A stretch of DNA of 64,000 nucleotides from Euonymus europaeus. Taxonomy: Eukaryota > Streptophyta > Magnoliopsida > Celastrales > Celastraceae. The position numbers were made by a program, and so were the translations under genes. Below the pieces are notes generated by a model. That model was not told the DNA's origin. It saw only the letters and a list, made by a program, of their open reading frames with translations, and did no database searches. The DNA lies in assembly GCA_963580455.1 (NCBI GenBank), contig OY756964.1:8990001-9054000 (forward strand), in the 5' to 3' direction. This document shows, piece by piece, positions 23,620 through 34,732 of the stretch (positions are counted from its first letter, which is position 1; every line of letters starts with the position of its first letter).

Positions 23620-24265
23620 TCCATCATAATAACGTTACTAGAAATAATCATAACTTTATGATAAGTTTTACGCAACAATAATTTAAAAATATCCACGTAA
23701 CAGTACATGCAGCCAAAGTAACATTGCAAAGAACAACCGTAATATTATGATCAAGGTGTATAAAAGACGCTTTAAGTAACAATACTTCATAACTACCCTC
23801 GTAATGGAACACGTCATCCTAGTAATATTTCGAAGAACAACCGTAACATTACGATCAAGATGTCTAAAATATGTTTTACGCAATAGTGATATAGAACTGC
23901 CCTCGTAACGATACACGCAGTTCAAGTAATGTTTCGGGGAACAACAGTAACATTACAATCAAGGCAACTCAAACATCTTTTATGCAACAGTACTTTGATA
24001 CTACCCTCGTAACAATCCATTCCATCCTAGCAACGTTGCGGTGGAACAACCATAATATTAACGTGGCATGGATTGAATGGATCAACCATAATATTACGAT
24101 CATGATATCTAAAATAAGATTTACGCAATAGTAATTTAGAACTTCCTTTATAACATTACATGTAGTCCTAGTAATGTTATGGGTAACAACCATAACATTA
24201 CAATCATGTTAGCTAAAACACATTTTATGCAACAGTAATTCATAACTACACCCATAACGGTACAC
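23620..24265. repeat. ~104-bp repeat array A, about six units
   Basis: Landmark sequences of the type GAACAACCGTAACATTACGA recur at 23731, 23835, 23940 and 24044, giving a period of 104-105 bp. Each unit also carries CACGTTTTACGCAACAGTA, CTACCCTCGTAACGGTACAC and a GTAACGTT(G/T)CGGGG block. Differences between units fall largely at CpG positions. The array abuts FCP1-like copy B. Minus-strand frames across it are artefacts. Confidence 0.9.
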
Positions 24266-24289
24266 ACGGTTATAGTATATTTTTTATGC

Positions 24290-25085
24290 ATCATTAGTGC
24301 AAATGCAGCCATCAAGAAAAAGACTCGATGTAAATGAGATTCGTACTGATATTGTCCATAATTGTCTAATAGGAAGCGAAAAAGGAAAAAACTTCTAATA
24401 CAAAAATTAGTGAAAGTTAACTTTTCTTTTCGTATAAAATTTAATGTTCTCTCACTTCATTCGGTTGCTTAATTTTAACTTATTTGACATTGGATTTTCA
24501 CTATTTTGAGGCCATCTTGTAGTGAGTTTCTACAATTTCATTTTGAGAGATTTTGTGTTGGTGTGTGGTCATCAACACACCGATACCCATCCATCAATGA
24601 CTAATCATGATTCTTTCTAGTTTTTCCATGTCTTCATTACTTTGACTTTTAGTTATAATATTTTTGTTTTGCTTTTGGCCCCAAATTGTGCCTTGAACCA
24701 CGCCTATTGACAATTGCAGCCAAAATCTGGATGTGTTCCTTGATATCGTAATCGGAGAAAGAAGAAAGTTGTTTTTTGAATGGGTAGGTCACTTTTTTTT
24801 ACTATTGTATCATTTAAATGCATTTCCTTTTCCATCATTTGGCCATTTCAATTGAAGGGATTTTTATGATGAGAAAATGATGTAGGATCATACATATTGC
24901 TCTAAAGGTGCTGTGACTATATATAAGAACAAAGCTAAACCCTTATACCTTAAGGATTTGAATAGAATATGGGAAAATGGTGGAAAGCAATGTTCATATA
25001 GAGAGGGAAAATATGATGCATCAAACACATTGTTGTTGTATGATTCGCCTAGCAGGGCCTTACTCAATCCAGTAAACTTTATGAT
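24290..25085 (+). pseudogene. FCP1/NIF-like HAD phosphatase remnant, copy B
   Basis: This is the second copy of the unit at 22600-23345. It retains the most C-terminal part: YKNKAKPLYLKDLNRIWENG, then a stretch ending in YDASNTLLLYDSPSRALLNP at 24913-25075. That last piece matches the family's conserved segment with the SNTLL and DSP motifs. The first HAD motif is shortened by a small deletion near 24320. The 104-bp array starts immediately after the ALLNP codons, so the array junction lies inside what was coding sequence or at its exon edge. Confidence 0.75.
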
Positions 25086-26485
25086 AAAGTTGTATAAAAC
25101 ATGGCTTAAGTAACAGTACTTCAGAATTATTCTCGTAACCATACACGACAACTTTTTAACATTTTGGGAGAACAACCGCAACATTACGATCAAGGTGCCT
25201 AAAACACGTTTAATGCAACAATAATACAAAACTTTGTAACGATACATGTGGTTCCAATAATGTTTCAAGAAACAACCGTAACATTACAATTAAGGTGTCC
25301 AAAACACATTTGAGGCAACGGTACTTCAGAAATAACCTCATAACGGTTCATTCAATCCTAGAAATGTTGCAGAGCAAGAACCATAAGATTATGCTCAAAG
25401 TACGATGATAATTCAAACTATTTTCGTAATGGTACACGTGAAATGTTGCAGAGCAAGAACCATAAGATTATGCTCAAAGTACGATGGTAATTCAAAACTA
25501 TTTTCGTAATGGTACACGTGAAACTAGTAATGTTGTGGAGAACAACTGTAATATTACGATTATGGTGAATAAAACACGTTTTACACTATAGTACTTCAGA
25601 ACTGTCATCGTAACGGTACACGCGACAAAAGAAACATTTCGATAAACAACCATAATATTAGGATCAAGGTGCGTAAAACATATTTTATACAACAATACTT
25701 AAGATTGACCCTCGTAACGCTAGACTAGGTGATAGTAACGTGACGGGGATCAATCGTAACATTATGATCACGATACCTTAAACACGTTTTATCCCACAGT
25801 AATTCAAAACTGCCTTTGTAACGTTACATGAGGTTCTAGTAACATTGTGAGGAACAGTTAAAATATTGCAATCGTGTTAACTAATACACATTTTATGCAA
25901 TAGTGATTTAGGATTGCCCTTTTAATTGTACATCCAATACTTTAGAAATACTGCCGTAACAATACATACAACCAAAGTAACTTTGAGAAAAAAATTCGTA
26001 ACATTAAGATCATGGTGAATAAAACACGCTTTAAGTAACAATATTTCAGAACTACCCTCGTAACAGTACACGTTATCCTAATAACGTTTCGGGGGAACAA
26101 CCGTAGCATTACGTTCAAGTTGCCTAAAATATGTTTTACACAACAGTAATTCATAACTATTCTCGTAATGGTACACACGATCCTTGTAAAGTCGTGAAAA
26201 ACAACTATAACATTACGAGCATGGTGAATAAAACACGTTATATGTTGTAGTACTTTAGAGCTACCCTCATAATGGTACACACGACCAAAAGTAACGTTTC
26301 GATGAATAATCGTAACATTATGATTAAGGTGCCTAAAACAACAATACTTGAAATCTACCCTCGTAATGCTACACTTGGTCATAGTAAATTGGCGGGGAAC
26401 AATCGTAACATTATGATCATAACACCTAAAGCACATTTTACGCAACAATAATTCAGAATTGCACTCGTAACTGTACACGTGGTAG
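25085..26485. repeat. ~104-bp repeat array B, about thirteen units
   Basis: This is the longest array of the family. It starts right after the FCP1-like copy B and ends where copy C begins. Within it a stretch of about 77 bp near 25370-25440 is repeated almost perfectly at 25447-25520, showing recent local expansion. Unit variants swap CG for TG or CA at the same positions as in array A. Confidence 0.9.
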
Positions 26486-26489
26486 TAAT

Positions 26490-27130
26490 AGATTTATTTT
26501 GCATTTATTAATGACTTATACTCCAAATGAATTCTTGTTCAAAAGAACATGGAATGTGTAAATGCAGCCAACAAGAAAAAGCTTGTTGTACTCGATGTAA
26601 ATGAGATTCTTGCTGATATTGTCCGTATTTGTCCCTAAGGGGAAGCGAAAAAAGAAAAACATATAATGCAAGAACTGCTGAAAGTTAACTTTTCATTATG
26701 TATGAAATTTAATGTTATCTCACTTTATTTGATTGCTTAATGCTAACTTGTATGGCATTAGATTTTCAGTATTTGTGAGGTCATCTTGTAGTGAGTTTTC
26801 GCAGTTTTATTTTGAGAGATTTCGTGTTGGTGTGTGGTCATCAAGACAACAATACCCTTCTATCAATGACTGATTGTGATGCTTCCTACTTTATGCTTTG
26901 CTTTCAGCCCTAAATTGTGCCTTGAACCATGGCTCTTGACAATTGCAGCCACAATCTGAATGTGTTCCTTGATATCGTGATGAGACAAACTAGAAGAAAG
27001 TTGTTTTTTGAATGGGTAGGTCACTTTTTTTTTGCTATTGTATCATTTAAAATAAACATAAAGAAAAAACATGCAAAATGGAAGCAATTTGGGACAATTT
27101 TATTAAGATATGGGACAGTAGAATTCATCC
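26490..27130 (+). pseudogene. FCP1/NIF-like HAD phosphatase remnant, copy C
   Basis: This third copy keeps the lead TTTATTTTGCAT, the first HAD motif (KKLVVLDVNEILADIV near 26578), the EFSQFYFERFRVGVWSS-like region near 26790-26850 and an RRKLFFEWVG piece at 26990-27020. From about 27060 it joins sequence shared with copy A just before its array (GAATTCATCCT...ACACTCCATCAT). It is frame-broken. Confidence 0.65.
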
Positions 27131-27449
27131 TTTAGTACACTCCATCATAGTAACATTACTGAAAATAGTCGTAACATTATGATCAAAATGACTAAAACAA
27201 GTTTTATGCAACAATACTTTAGAAATACTCTTGTAACAATATACGTAGCCAAAGTAACCTTGCAAAAAACAACTGTAACATTATTATCAAGGTGTATAGA
27301 ACAAGCTTTAAGCAACAGTACTTTAGAACTAGTCTCATAATGGTACATGTCATCCTAGTAACGTTTTGGGGGAACAACCATAACATTATGATCAAGGTGC
27401 CTAAAACACATTTTACACAACAACAATACAAAATTACTCCTGTAACAAT
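27131..27449. repeat. ~104-bp repeat array C, left part
   Basis: This holds about three units of the 104-bp family. The first ones match the start of array A closely (CACTCCATCATAGTAACATTACTG), so arrays A and C derive from one duplicated composite unit. A solo LTR interrupts the array at 27450. Confidence 0.85.
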
Positions 27450-28449
27450 TGTAACACCCCCGTCCCTAAACCTCCATTTATCAAGAGTTCACCTCCGAGA
27501 TAATACCTATTTAACCGTTAATGGAATCCCTATTATATAGCATCTTCAATCATAATGATTTCCAAATCGATACATAGACTTTCCAAATAAAAATACAATA
27601 CAAAAATACATAAATCAGTTACTTCATATTAACATTTCATCTTAGCACCTATCCACAACATATTATCAATGAACACACAATCTGTGACACATATGGAAGT
27701 ATAACTTACCTAGTGGTAACTTCCCTAAATTCTGTTAAGTTTGATTCAAAGCTTTATTTCCTGGAATTCAAAATATTACATCATATCATAAATACCTATT
27801 ACAATTAATTATTCATAATTTAATTGGTCAACCTTGCAACCCCTGGTCAACCCCCCATACGGGCTGCCCAACCCACCGAGTCAGGCTGACCCGACCATTT
27901 TGTCTCCCCTATACATAGGTCCTCTTGACCTGGTTGTTTCCACTATCGGGTCACCTCACCTACAGTCAGCATGTATTGACTAGTTATCGCATGATTCCCC
28001 CATTTGATTCTCTCCCCTATTGACAATGCTACAGTACTCCTTTGGATACGAAAATTGTACCTTCAGACTCCTCGTGCTCTGCTCATTCTTTCCGTGCCAA
28101 AACGTTTGTCGTTCGCCTCCACCTCCGCCTCCAGAATTCCGTCTTCCATTGCCCTTCGCTGCCCGTTCTAGTTTTAGAGTTTGGTTTTTTTGGTTTCCTC
28201 CCATCTCGAAGTCTGTGCCCCATTTTTATTTCCTAATTAATCTTTTATCCATTTTTACTATTCTACCCTTATCCTTCCTAATTATTTCCACCCATATCAG
28301 TACTAGCCTACATCATAGTCGTATATTTAACTTATTTTAATTATCACCTACCTTATTTTGTATATTTAGATTATTTAAAATTCATAAATTAAAAGCTATT
28401 TATTTTAATTTCTTTTCACTTAAAGCTGCTTAATGATTCGGGTACTACA
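27450..28449 (+). mobile_element. 1-kb solo gypsy LTR in the satellite array
   Basis: The insert begins TGTAACACCCCCGTCCCT and ends GATTCGGGTACTACA, imperfect inverted termini typical of Tekay/Del-type LTRs. The satellite array continues on both sides. ACAAT lies just before the left end (27445-27449) and recurs at 28447-28451, overlapping the last three LTR bases, so the target duplication is nearly but not cleanly defined. No primer site or internal region follows, so it is a solo LTR. Confidence 0.8.
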
Positions 28450-29040
28450 ATGGTACACTCTGTACTAGTAACGTTTCGAGGAACAATCATAACATTACAA
28501 TCAAAGTGCGTAAAATACACTTTATGTAAATTTACTAAAGAACTATCCTCATAACGGTCCACTTAGTTTTAGTAATGTTGCGAGGGAACAACCAAGATTA
28601 CGATCAAGGTGCCTAAAGCACATTTTATGCAACAGTACATGAGATCTAACCTGGTAATGCTACACTTGGTCATAGTAACATGGCGGGAAATAACTGTAAC
28701 ATTACAATCATGATGTCTAAAACACGTTTTACACAAGAGTAATTCAAAACTGCCCTCGTAGCGGTAGACACGGTTCTATTAACGTTGTGGGGAACAAGCG
28801 TAACATTACGATCATGGTGTCTAAAACACATTTTATGCAACATTAATTTATAACTGCCCTAGTAATAGTACACGCGGTCATAATAACGGTTTTGAGAACA
28901 ACTATAACATTACGATCATGGTGTCTAAAATACATTTTACGCTATAATACTTCAAAACTACCATCATAATGGTACACTCAGCCAAAGTAACGTTGTGGTG
29001 AATAACCGTAACATTACAATCATGGTGTCTAGAACTACGA
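28450..29040. repeat. ~104-bp repeat array C, right part
   Basis: Five to six units continue the array after the solo LTR and end in TGTCTAGAACTACGAAAGT. The last units and the following ~170 bp recur at 31735-32195. Confidence 0.88.
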
Positions 29041-29210
29041 AAGTATCAAAAAACTATAGATTGTTAAAAATGGAGTTAGTAATTTCATATTAAAAGTATA
29101 GGCAAATTGGTAATTTACATTTAATTATTTAAATTATTTAAAAAATAAATAAATTAAGTATGTAGCTGAAATGCCACATGGCAGTTGCTCATTGGAACGA
29201 TTTTGGAACC
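28840..29210. repeat. Segmental duplicate, left copy
   Basis: The end of the array plus a tail (AACTACGAAAGTATCAAAAA through GAAATGCCACATGGCAGTTG and CTCATTGGAA) is repeated at 31735-32195 with few differences. Homology stops shortly after CATTGGAA in both copies. Confidence 0.85.
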
Positions 29211-30084
29211 TGTTCTTTGGGTGGATTATTTTGAAGAAAAACCCGAGTACCATGCATGTGAGTTTTCTTGAAGATTATTGATTCATCAGGATTTAGGTGA
29301 GTTTTCTTGAAGAATTGTTTCAGATTATTGATTCATGGCCTGGGTTATTAATTCTCTTTACACATCTCTTCACATTATTGGCTAGGGTTCTTCACTTCTT
29401 TGACCTAGAAATTGGGGTTTGTTTGCATTGAGACTTTTACGGCTTAGTATATCCTACAAGCTCTAGGTAGACTTTCTAGGGCTTAGTATACCCTCAAAGC
29501 TCCGGGTAGCTATTTTACACTTTTATCCTTCAACACGACAACTTTGATGGAGGGCCATTCCAATTCTACTTTTGCACCCATTCCAATTCTACTTTTGCAC
29601 ATTCTTCTCGGGCTTGTAATGTAGTTCGTGCAGTTGAACACAAAAATTTGTCCACAAACTCAAAAAATTGTCCATGAACTCGCAACTGAATTATGGGTCA
29701 AACAGATCATATTCTGAATTGAAACCTTCCATCAAAGTTGTAGCTCCGGATATGTAGATTATCCTGGGTTTTGGAATTACTCGAATTGGACATAATATGC
29801 TCAAGTTATATAACTTCTAAAGTACGACATTCTGTGAAAAATAAAAGATAAATAGTTGTACTCTTCTTTTGTTACGTTTCTATTTGCCTAAGTTTAATTA
29901 CTATTGGAGGCATAATAAAAATTGAATTATTCGTCTTCATCTTGTTAGATCTGAGATCATAATCTAAGATGTAACGTAATCTGAGAATGGTCTAACCATT
30001 CTCAATAAAAAACAAATCAACCCAAGAAAACATAAACATTATCGCTATTGATAGTTAACCTGTTTGGGAAAAAGATATGCCAGT
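29211..30084. other. Gene-free stretch
   Basis: I see short repeats, such as TTTTCTTGAAGAtTATTGATTC near 29265 and 29305, and an inverted pair CAACTTTGATGG/CCATCAAAGTTG near 29540 and 29728. There is no coding sequence I can support. Confidence 0.45.
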
Positions 30085-31700
30085 TGTAACACTCCGAACC
30101 TTGGGATAACCTATTGTGGTAAATGTGGTAAGATCAGTGATGTCATTTATCAGATAGGTGATGTCACCTGTGACTTCGAAACATTTTTCATAAATTCTAT
30201 AGCAGAAATAAAAATTATGGGTGTGAGAATCATTATAATTGGGGTTAAAAATTAAAAGATCATGAATTTCGGAGGGAATAATTAGTATAGGAAATTGGGA
30301 TATATAATGGCAAACAAGTAAATAATACTAGGTTCATGTGTAATTAAACATATAATGGAAGGGTATAAAGGTAAAAGGGGCTCAAATTCAAATAACATTA
30401 AAAATGTAAGTAATTTGGCACAGGAACCGAGGAGCCTAGGAGGAGAAACCCTAGAAGCTTCACGTACAGCGGCGGTGGCGGAAGGGCTGTTGGGGCTAAT
30501 GACAATCGTTTTCCATGAGATCGATACCGGGAGGAAGAGGGCGAGACGAGGAGTTCAGAGACGTCGATTTTGAATGAAATAGAGTCATAACCACCGCACA
30601 ACGACGAAGAGAAGGCACGTTAGGCTGCTGGATTTTCTGCCTTGATTGTACGAACTTTTGCCACCTCATAGGTATCTGTGACCACCGTCGAACTCATCTA
30701 ATCACCGACTATCTAACCCGGCCAGTCGTGGGCTCCCACCTCCTCCTTATTGGCGATGACCCGACTCGAGTGCTAAATGGGTTTGTTGACTCGTGTGGAT
30801 GGGAGAGAAGGATAAGCTGAGTTGACCCAACTAGCTGACTGGTATACACCATGTGTGTTCACTAGGTGGACCAAAAATTAACTAAAATAATTAGTTTAAA
30901 TAATTTATTTAAATAATTGTTAATATATATGGGTGTTATCATTAATTTCAGGTATAGTTGAATGGTTTGAATTACATAAACGCACTAAGGTAAGTAATAT
31001 CCAATTGTATTACGGAACATTGTGATAAATATTTTGTTTACGTGATAACTGTGTAAAATGTGTTGTTTGGCTGCGTTGATTGACTGTCTAAGATTTGCGA
31101 TGTGTCATATGATGATGCAACTGTATTATGGAATATTGTGATGGATGTTTAATTATGCTATTTCTGGATGGACATGAGGTGAAATTATAATGTTTATGGA
31201 GGTAATGTTTACTGTTTGATCTGCATGAAACATGACATATCATAGCATACACGCATGCACATAAAGGATAAAATGTTTTTACAGACCAGGTACTACTACT
31301 TTAGAGGGTGTAGATGTTAAGGTTATGTTGATTGGAAAAGGAAAAGGTTTCATTGACTAGAAGGTGTTCTTTGGAAGAACACTTAATTAAAGGAAAATCT
31401 CGACCGGTTACTCTGTAGCAGTGTATCTAGGTTAAGGGCCCAAGTACTGGAAAAATAATCTAAATGGTTGACTGCTCTCTAAAGATATGGTTCACGTGCA
31501 TTTATGCATCAATATTACTTGTTGAGCCTCGGTTCACTATGTTTCGTGATACATGTTATGATTTCTCGTATGATTATGTTGACTTAGGAGTTGATGGTGT
31601 CGTCGTAGATCCATAAAGAAGATGCTCATATGACTGAAGCTAGTTTTCATGGAAGATTGATTAATTAAGTATTAAATTTGTTTATGCACTTATAGTTAAT
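30085..31700 (+). mobile_element. Partial gypsy LTR
   Basis: The sequence from TGTAACACTCCGAACCTTGG at 30085 has the start typical of Tekay-type LTRs, like those at 27450 and 52075. The following 1.6 kb has LTR character (GATGCTCATATGACTGAAGC near 31620), but the expected GTTACA end is absent before the satellite piece at 31735. It is therefore truncated or rearranged. Confidence 0.5.
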
Positions 31701-31734
31701 AGCTTTGATGTATGGTAATATGTGTAGTTAATAG

Positions 31735-32195
31735 CTTTTATGCGACATTAATTTAGAACTGCACTCATAATGGTACACGCGGTTCTAGTGACAATGTGCG
31801 GAACAATCGTAATATTACGGTTATGGTGCCTAAAACACGTTTTACGCAACACCTCGTAAGGGTACACGCGGTCATAGTAATGGTTCGGGGAATAAGCGTG
31901 ACATTATGATCATGGTGCCTAAAACATGTTTTACGCTACTGTACTTCATAACTACTCTCGTAATGGTACACTTAGTTAAAGTAACATTGTAGTGAACAAC
32001 CGTAACATTATGATCAAGGTGCCTAGAACTACGGAAGTGTCAAAAAACTACGGACTGGTAAATACGGAGTTAGTAATTTCATATTAAAATTATAGGCAAA
32101 TTGGTAATTTACATTTAATTATGTAAATTATTTAAAAATTAAATAAATTAAGTATGTGGCTGAAATGCCACATGGCAGCTGCTCATTGGAATTGA
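31735..32195. repeat. ~104-bp repeat array D and duplicated tail
   Basis: About three 104-bp units are followed by the same ~170-bp tail as at 29035-29210. This is the right copy of the segmental duplication and the part of the satellite family closest to the GST gene, whose start codon is about 650 bp downstream. Confidence 0.85.
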
Positions 32196-32717
32196 AAATG
32201 TTAAAGGTAGATAATATGTTTTATACACATCCTATATCCTATATAATCTATGTGGCATGTTGGTTGTGCATGTCGCATAGATTTTTGGGTAGACAAATTT
32301 TTTTGTTTTGTTGTGTGTGTAACCCTAATACCCGCCTATCGACGTGAGAGATTCCTATTTATATATATATTTTTTAACTCAACATATTCTATTTCTTGGT
32401 TACTTTCATTTCACTTGTATTTTATTTCATCTTTGAAAAAGAAATCTATTTCGGCCAATCTATGGATGGTCAAATAAAACAAATAAGGAGAAAGGTGAAT
32501 TTCGGTCAATTGTGGTCATATAAGAAAAAAAAATAGAATGACATAATTTATATAATTAATTAATTAATTTTCAATATGCTTATATTTACAATTCCCTAAA
32601 AAAAAGCAAGAAGTTATTAGAAGTTAACAGAACCTTTACACCACACCACATATTTTTTGTAACGGCGTGTTCAAGCACCAGCCATGTGAACCACCAAACT
32701 CTCTCCGCATATCAGGC

Positions 32718-32724
32718 TATAAAA
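32718..32724 (+). promoter_or_regulatory. Candidate TATA box of the GST gene
   Basis: TATAAAA lies 118 bp upstream of the GST start codon in a suitable AT-rich context. It is followed by a pyrimidine-rich leader (CTGTTTCTGTTTCGCC). No transcript evidence is available. Confidence 0.5.
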
Positions 32725-32841
32725 TATTACAGACTTCCCAGTTGAGATTAATTAATTGCTCTGTTTCTGTTTCGCCTTTTTGCATTCTTCTTTGAGGTCT
32801 CTGTTTCTCATATTTTCCAAGGCTTAGTTTCATTGGTGGGT

Positions 32842-33624
32842 ATGTCGGAAGTAAGGCTGATTGGGGCTTGGGCAAGCCCATTTGTGATTAGAGCAAGGAT
32901 AGCCCTCAACATCAAATCTATAGAGTACGAATTTCTTCAAGAAACTTTTGGATCTAAAAGTGAGCTTCTTCTCAAATCAAATCCTGTGCACAAGAAAATC
33001 CCAGTTCTACTTCACCACGATAAACCCATATGCGAATCTCTCATAATTGTGCAATACATTGATGAGGTCTGGTCCTCTGGCCACCCCATTCTCCCTTCCG
33101 ATCCCTATGACCGTTCCCTCGCTCGCTTCTGGGCAGCTTATGTCGATGAAAAGGTCTTTTTTTTTCTCTTTTTTTGTTCGATTTTTTGTTTCTAATTATT
33201 GTTATTGGAGGACTCAAAACATTTTTATTTTTTTTTCTAGTTGTTTCCTTCGATGAGAGGGATTTCAACGGCCCAAGGAGAGGAAGCGAAGAAGGTAGCG
33301 ATCGAGCAACTCAAAGATACTGTGGTGGTTATGGAGGATGCATTTGGGAAATGCAACAAAGGCAAGTCATTTTTTGGAGGAGATGAAATTGGGTTTGTGG
33401 ATATAGCATTTGGGAGCATGTTGGGGTGGCTGAGAGTGACTGAGAACATGAATAGTGTGAACATTTTTGATAAAGCCACAACTCCTAAATTGGTGGAATG
33501 GGTTGAGAGATTTTCTGCCGCCGATGCTGTCAAGGATGTTTTGCCTGAAACAGAGAAGATGATGGAGTTCGCCAAGTTAATTCAGGCCAAGATGGCTGCT
33601 GCTGCTGTTCCTGCTCCTAAGTAA
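32842..33624 (+). CDS. Tau-class glutathione S-transferase
   Basis: This intact two-exon gene encodes a cytosolic enzyme that conjugates glutathione to electrophilic compounds. Exon 1 is 32842-33153 (104 codons) and exon 2 is 33241-33624 (127 codons plus stop), giving 231 residues, normal for tau GSTs. The intron (33154-33240) has GT and AG ends, a T-rich tract, and splits after DEK in phase 0, as I recall for this class. The thioredoxin-like N-terminal domain has WASPFVIRARIAL, with Ser12 as the likely catalytic residue, then NPVHKKIPVLLH and ESLIIVQYIDEVW for glutathione binding. The helical C-terminal domain begins around PSDPYDRSLARFWAAYVDEK. I chose the ATG at 32842 because the upstream in-frame TTG is not a plant start. 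The protein resembles the GSTU17/18 subgroup, but I give no symbol. It is the only gene here that looks functional. Confidence 0.93.
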
Positions 33625-33668
33625 GCATGCATGTATTTAAATGCTACCAGCTACCAGCTACCTTGTTG

Positions 33669-33719
33669 AATAAATAAGTTGTCGGGAGAGGCCATGAATG
33701 AGGAAATGTCTTTAATAAA
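33669..33719 (+). terminator. Candidate polyadenylation signals of the GST gene
   Basis: AATAAA occurs at 33669-33674 and again at 33714-33719, 45 and 90 bp after the stop codon, followed by TTGTTCTT-rich sequence. Either could set the 3' end. Confidence 0.5.
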
Positions 33720-33876
33720 CCTGTATTGTTCTTATCAATTTTCTTTTATTTTACTTCTTTTATTTTCGGACATATAAATACTTAAAAATCAAACCTCTTT
33801 GATTTTCTAAATTTCATTTAAAAAATTTATGTATAAAATTCAAATATCATGACTTACATATACATCAAAGAAAAAA

Positions 33877-34015
33877 TTATTTATAAAATTATAATGCACA
33901 TCACATGTCGTCCACATATGTATGATTAATATGAAGATAACTTATTTATAAAATTATAACGCACATCACATGTCGTCCACATATGTATGTACACATATGT
34001 ATGATTAATATGAAT
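33877..34015. repeat. 65-bp tandem duplication
   Basis: TTATTTATAAAATTATAA starts at 33877 and again at 33942, and both copies run through CACATCACATGTCGTCC. The second copy carries an extra internal ACATATGTATGT duplication. Confidence 0.85.
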
Positions 34016-34229
34016 ATAATCGTGATAGTGATATATCTCCACCGGTTGCTTCAACACTAATAAAAAATGATAATTTCAAGTCATGTGAATATATATTTTC
34101 AAAAAGCTGCACCCTCCCTCCATCCTTGCAAAATAAAGGATACACACCACACCACACCACGACAGACTGAAGCAATGATATGAAAGATCATGGTTGCTTT
34201 CCAAATTCATAAACAAATGGCTGGTAACG

Positions 34230-34531
34230 TTGCATGAGAGTCTCGCTACTGCAGCCCATTTAGCAAAATCATCCGCTGAGGTATTTTTAATGCTTGCTAT
34301 TCTTTGATATTCTCCTACTGTTAAGCCTATTCAAATTATTACAAGTGTCCTCAATCAAATTCTCTCCAGTCCATTGAGAAACCACATCAGGTTGAGTAAC
34401 TAAAACGATCATTAAAATATTTTCCTAAAATTGAACCTCCTGCAATTGAAGATCTAAACATCTGTTGAGCTGCCGAAGCTATTGCCTCACCCACCATAGG
34501 ATCTACTCCAGAAGCGATACAAGACAAAGTT
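34230..34531 (-). pseudogene. LINE-type RNase H remnant, C-terminal part
   Basis: On the minus strand this reads SGVDPMVGEAIASAAQQMF, resembling the segment around the second catalytic residue of plant RNase H domains. After a stop and frame change it continues with NTSADDFAKWAAVARL, which resembles the last catalytic motif (AD-LAK). The upstream part seems to lie on the far side of the copia element at 44005-44150, so the copia insertion probably split it. The match is by eye and the sequence is degenerate. Confidence 0.45.
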
Positions 34532-34732
34532 TGAAAGAGATGGAAGTGTGAAAAGGTAGCCTTTGTATTAAACTGACAATTACGACTCACCAACACAAAC
34601 ATGACTTATATATGACATTAGGACAAACCCTAACACCAATGTTCGCACAGAATGATAACATATATCACAACTAATTGACTTAATTACAAAGAATAATAAT
34701 CACTAAATGAAAAGAATTAATACTACTTAACA
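34532..34732 (-). mobile_element. 3' LTR of minus-strand copia element
   Basis: On the minus strand the LTR begins TGTTAAGTAGTATTAATTC at 34732, right after a purine-rich tract (TTGCGGGAGGC), and ends CATCTCTTTCA at 34532. It matches the 5' LTR at 43803-44004, with about 20 differences in 201 bp by eye, so the insertion is fairly old. No matching 5-bp target duplication is evident. Confidence 0.85.

Noticed and set aside
25942..26478. 178-codon minus-strand open frame across the repeat array
   Set aside because: It follows the 104-bp repeats, changes repeat phase between units, and has no domain. It is an artefact of repeat composition, as are the similar frames at 23683, 23969, 24888, 25498 and 27145.
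28020..28340. 106-codon open frame in the 1-kb solo LTR
   Set aside because: LTRs of this type are non-coding, and the overlapping frames on both strands show it is chance.
22600..32200. CRISPR-like array because of regular repeats
   Set aside because: Units are directly tandem, diverged, without unique spacers, and lie in plant nuclear DNA.
32833..32841. Longer GST start at an upstream TTG
   Set aside because: TTG is not a normal plant start, and the ATG at 32842 gives the usual N-terminus for the family.
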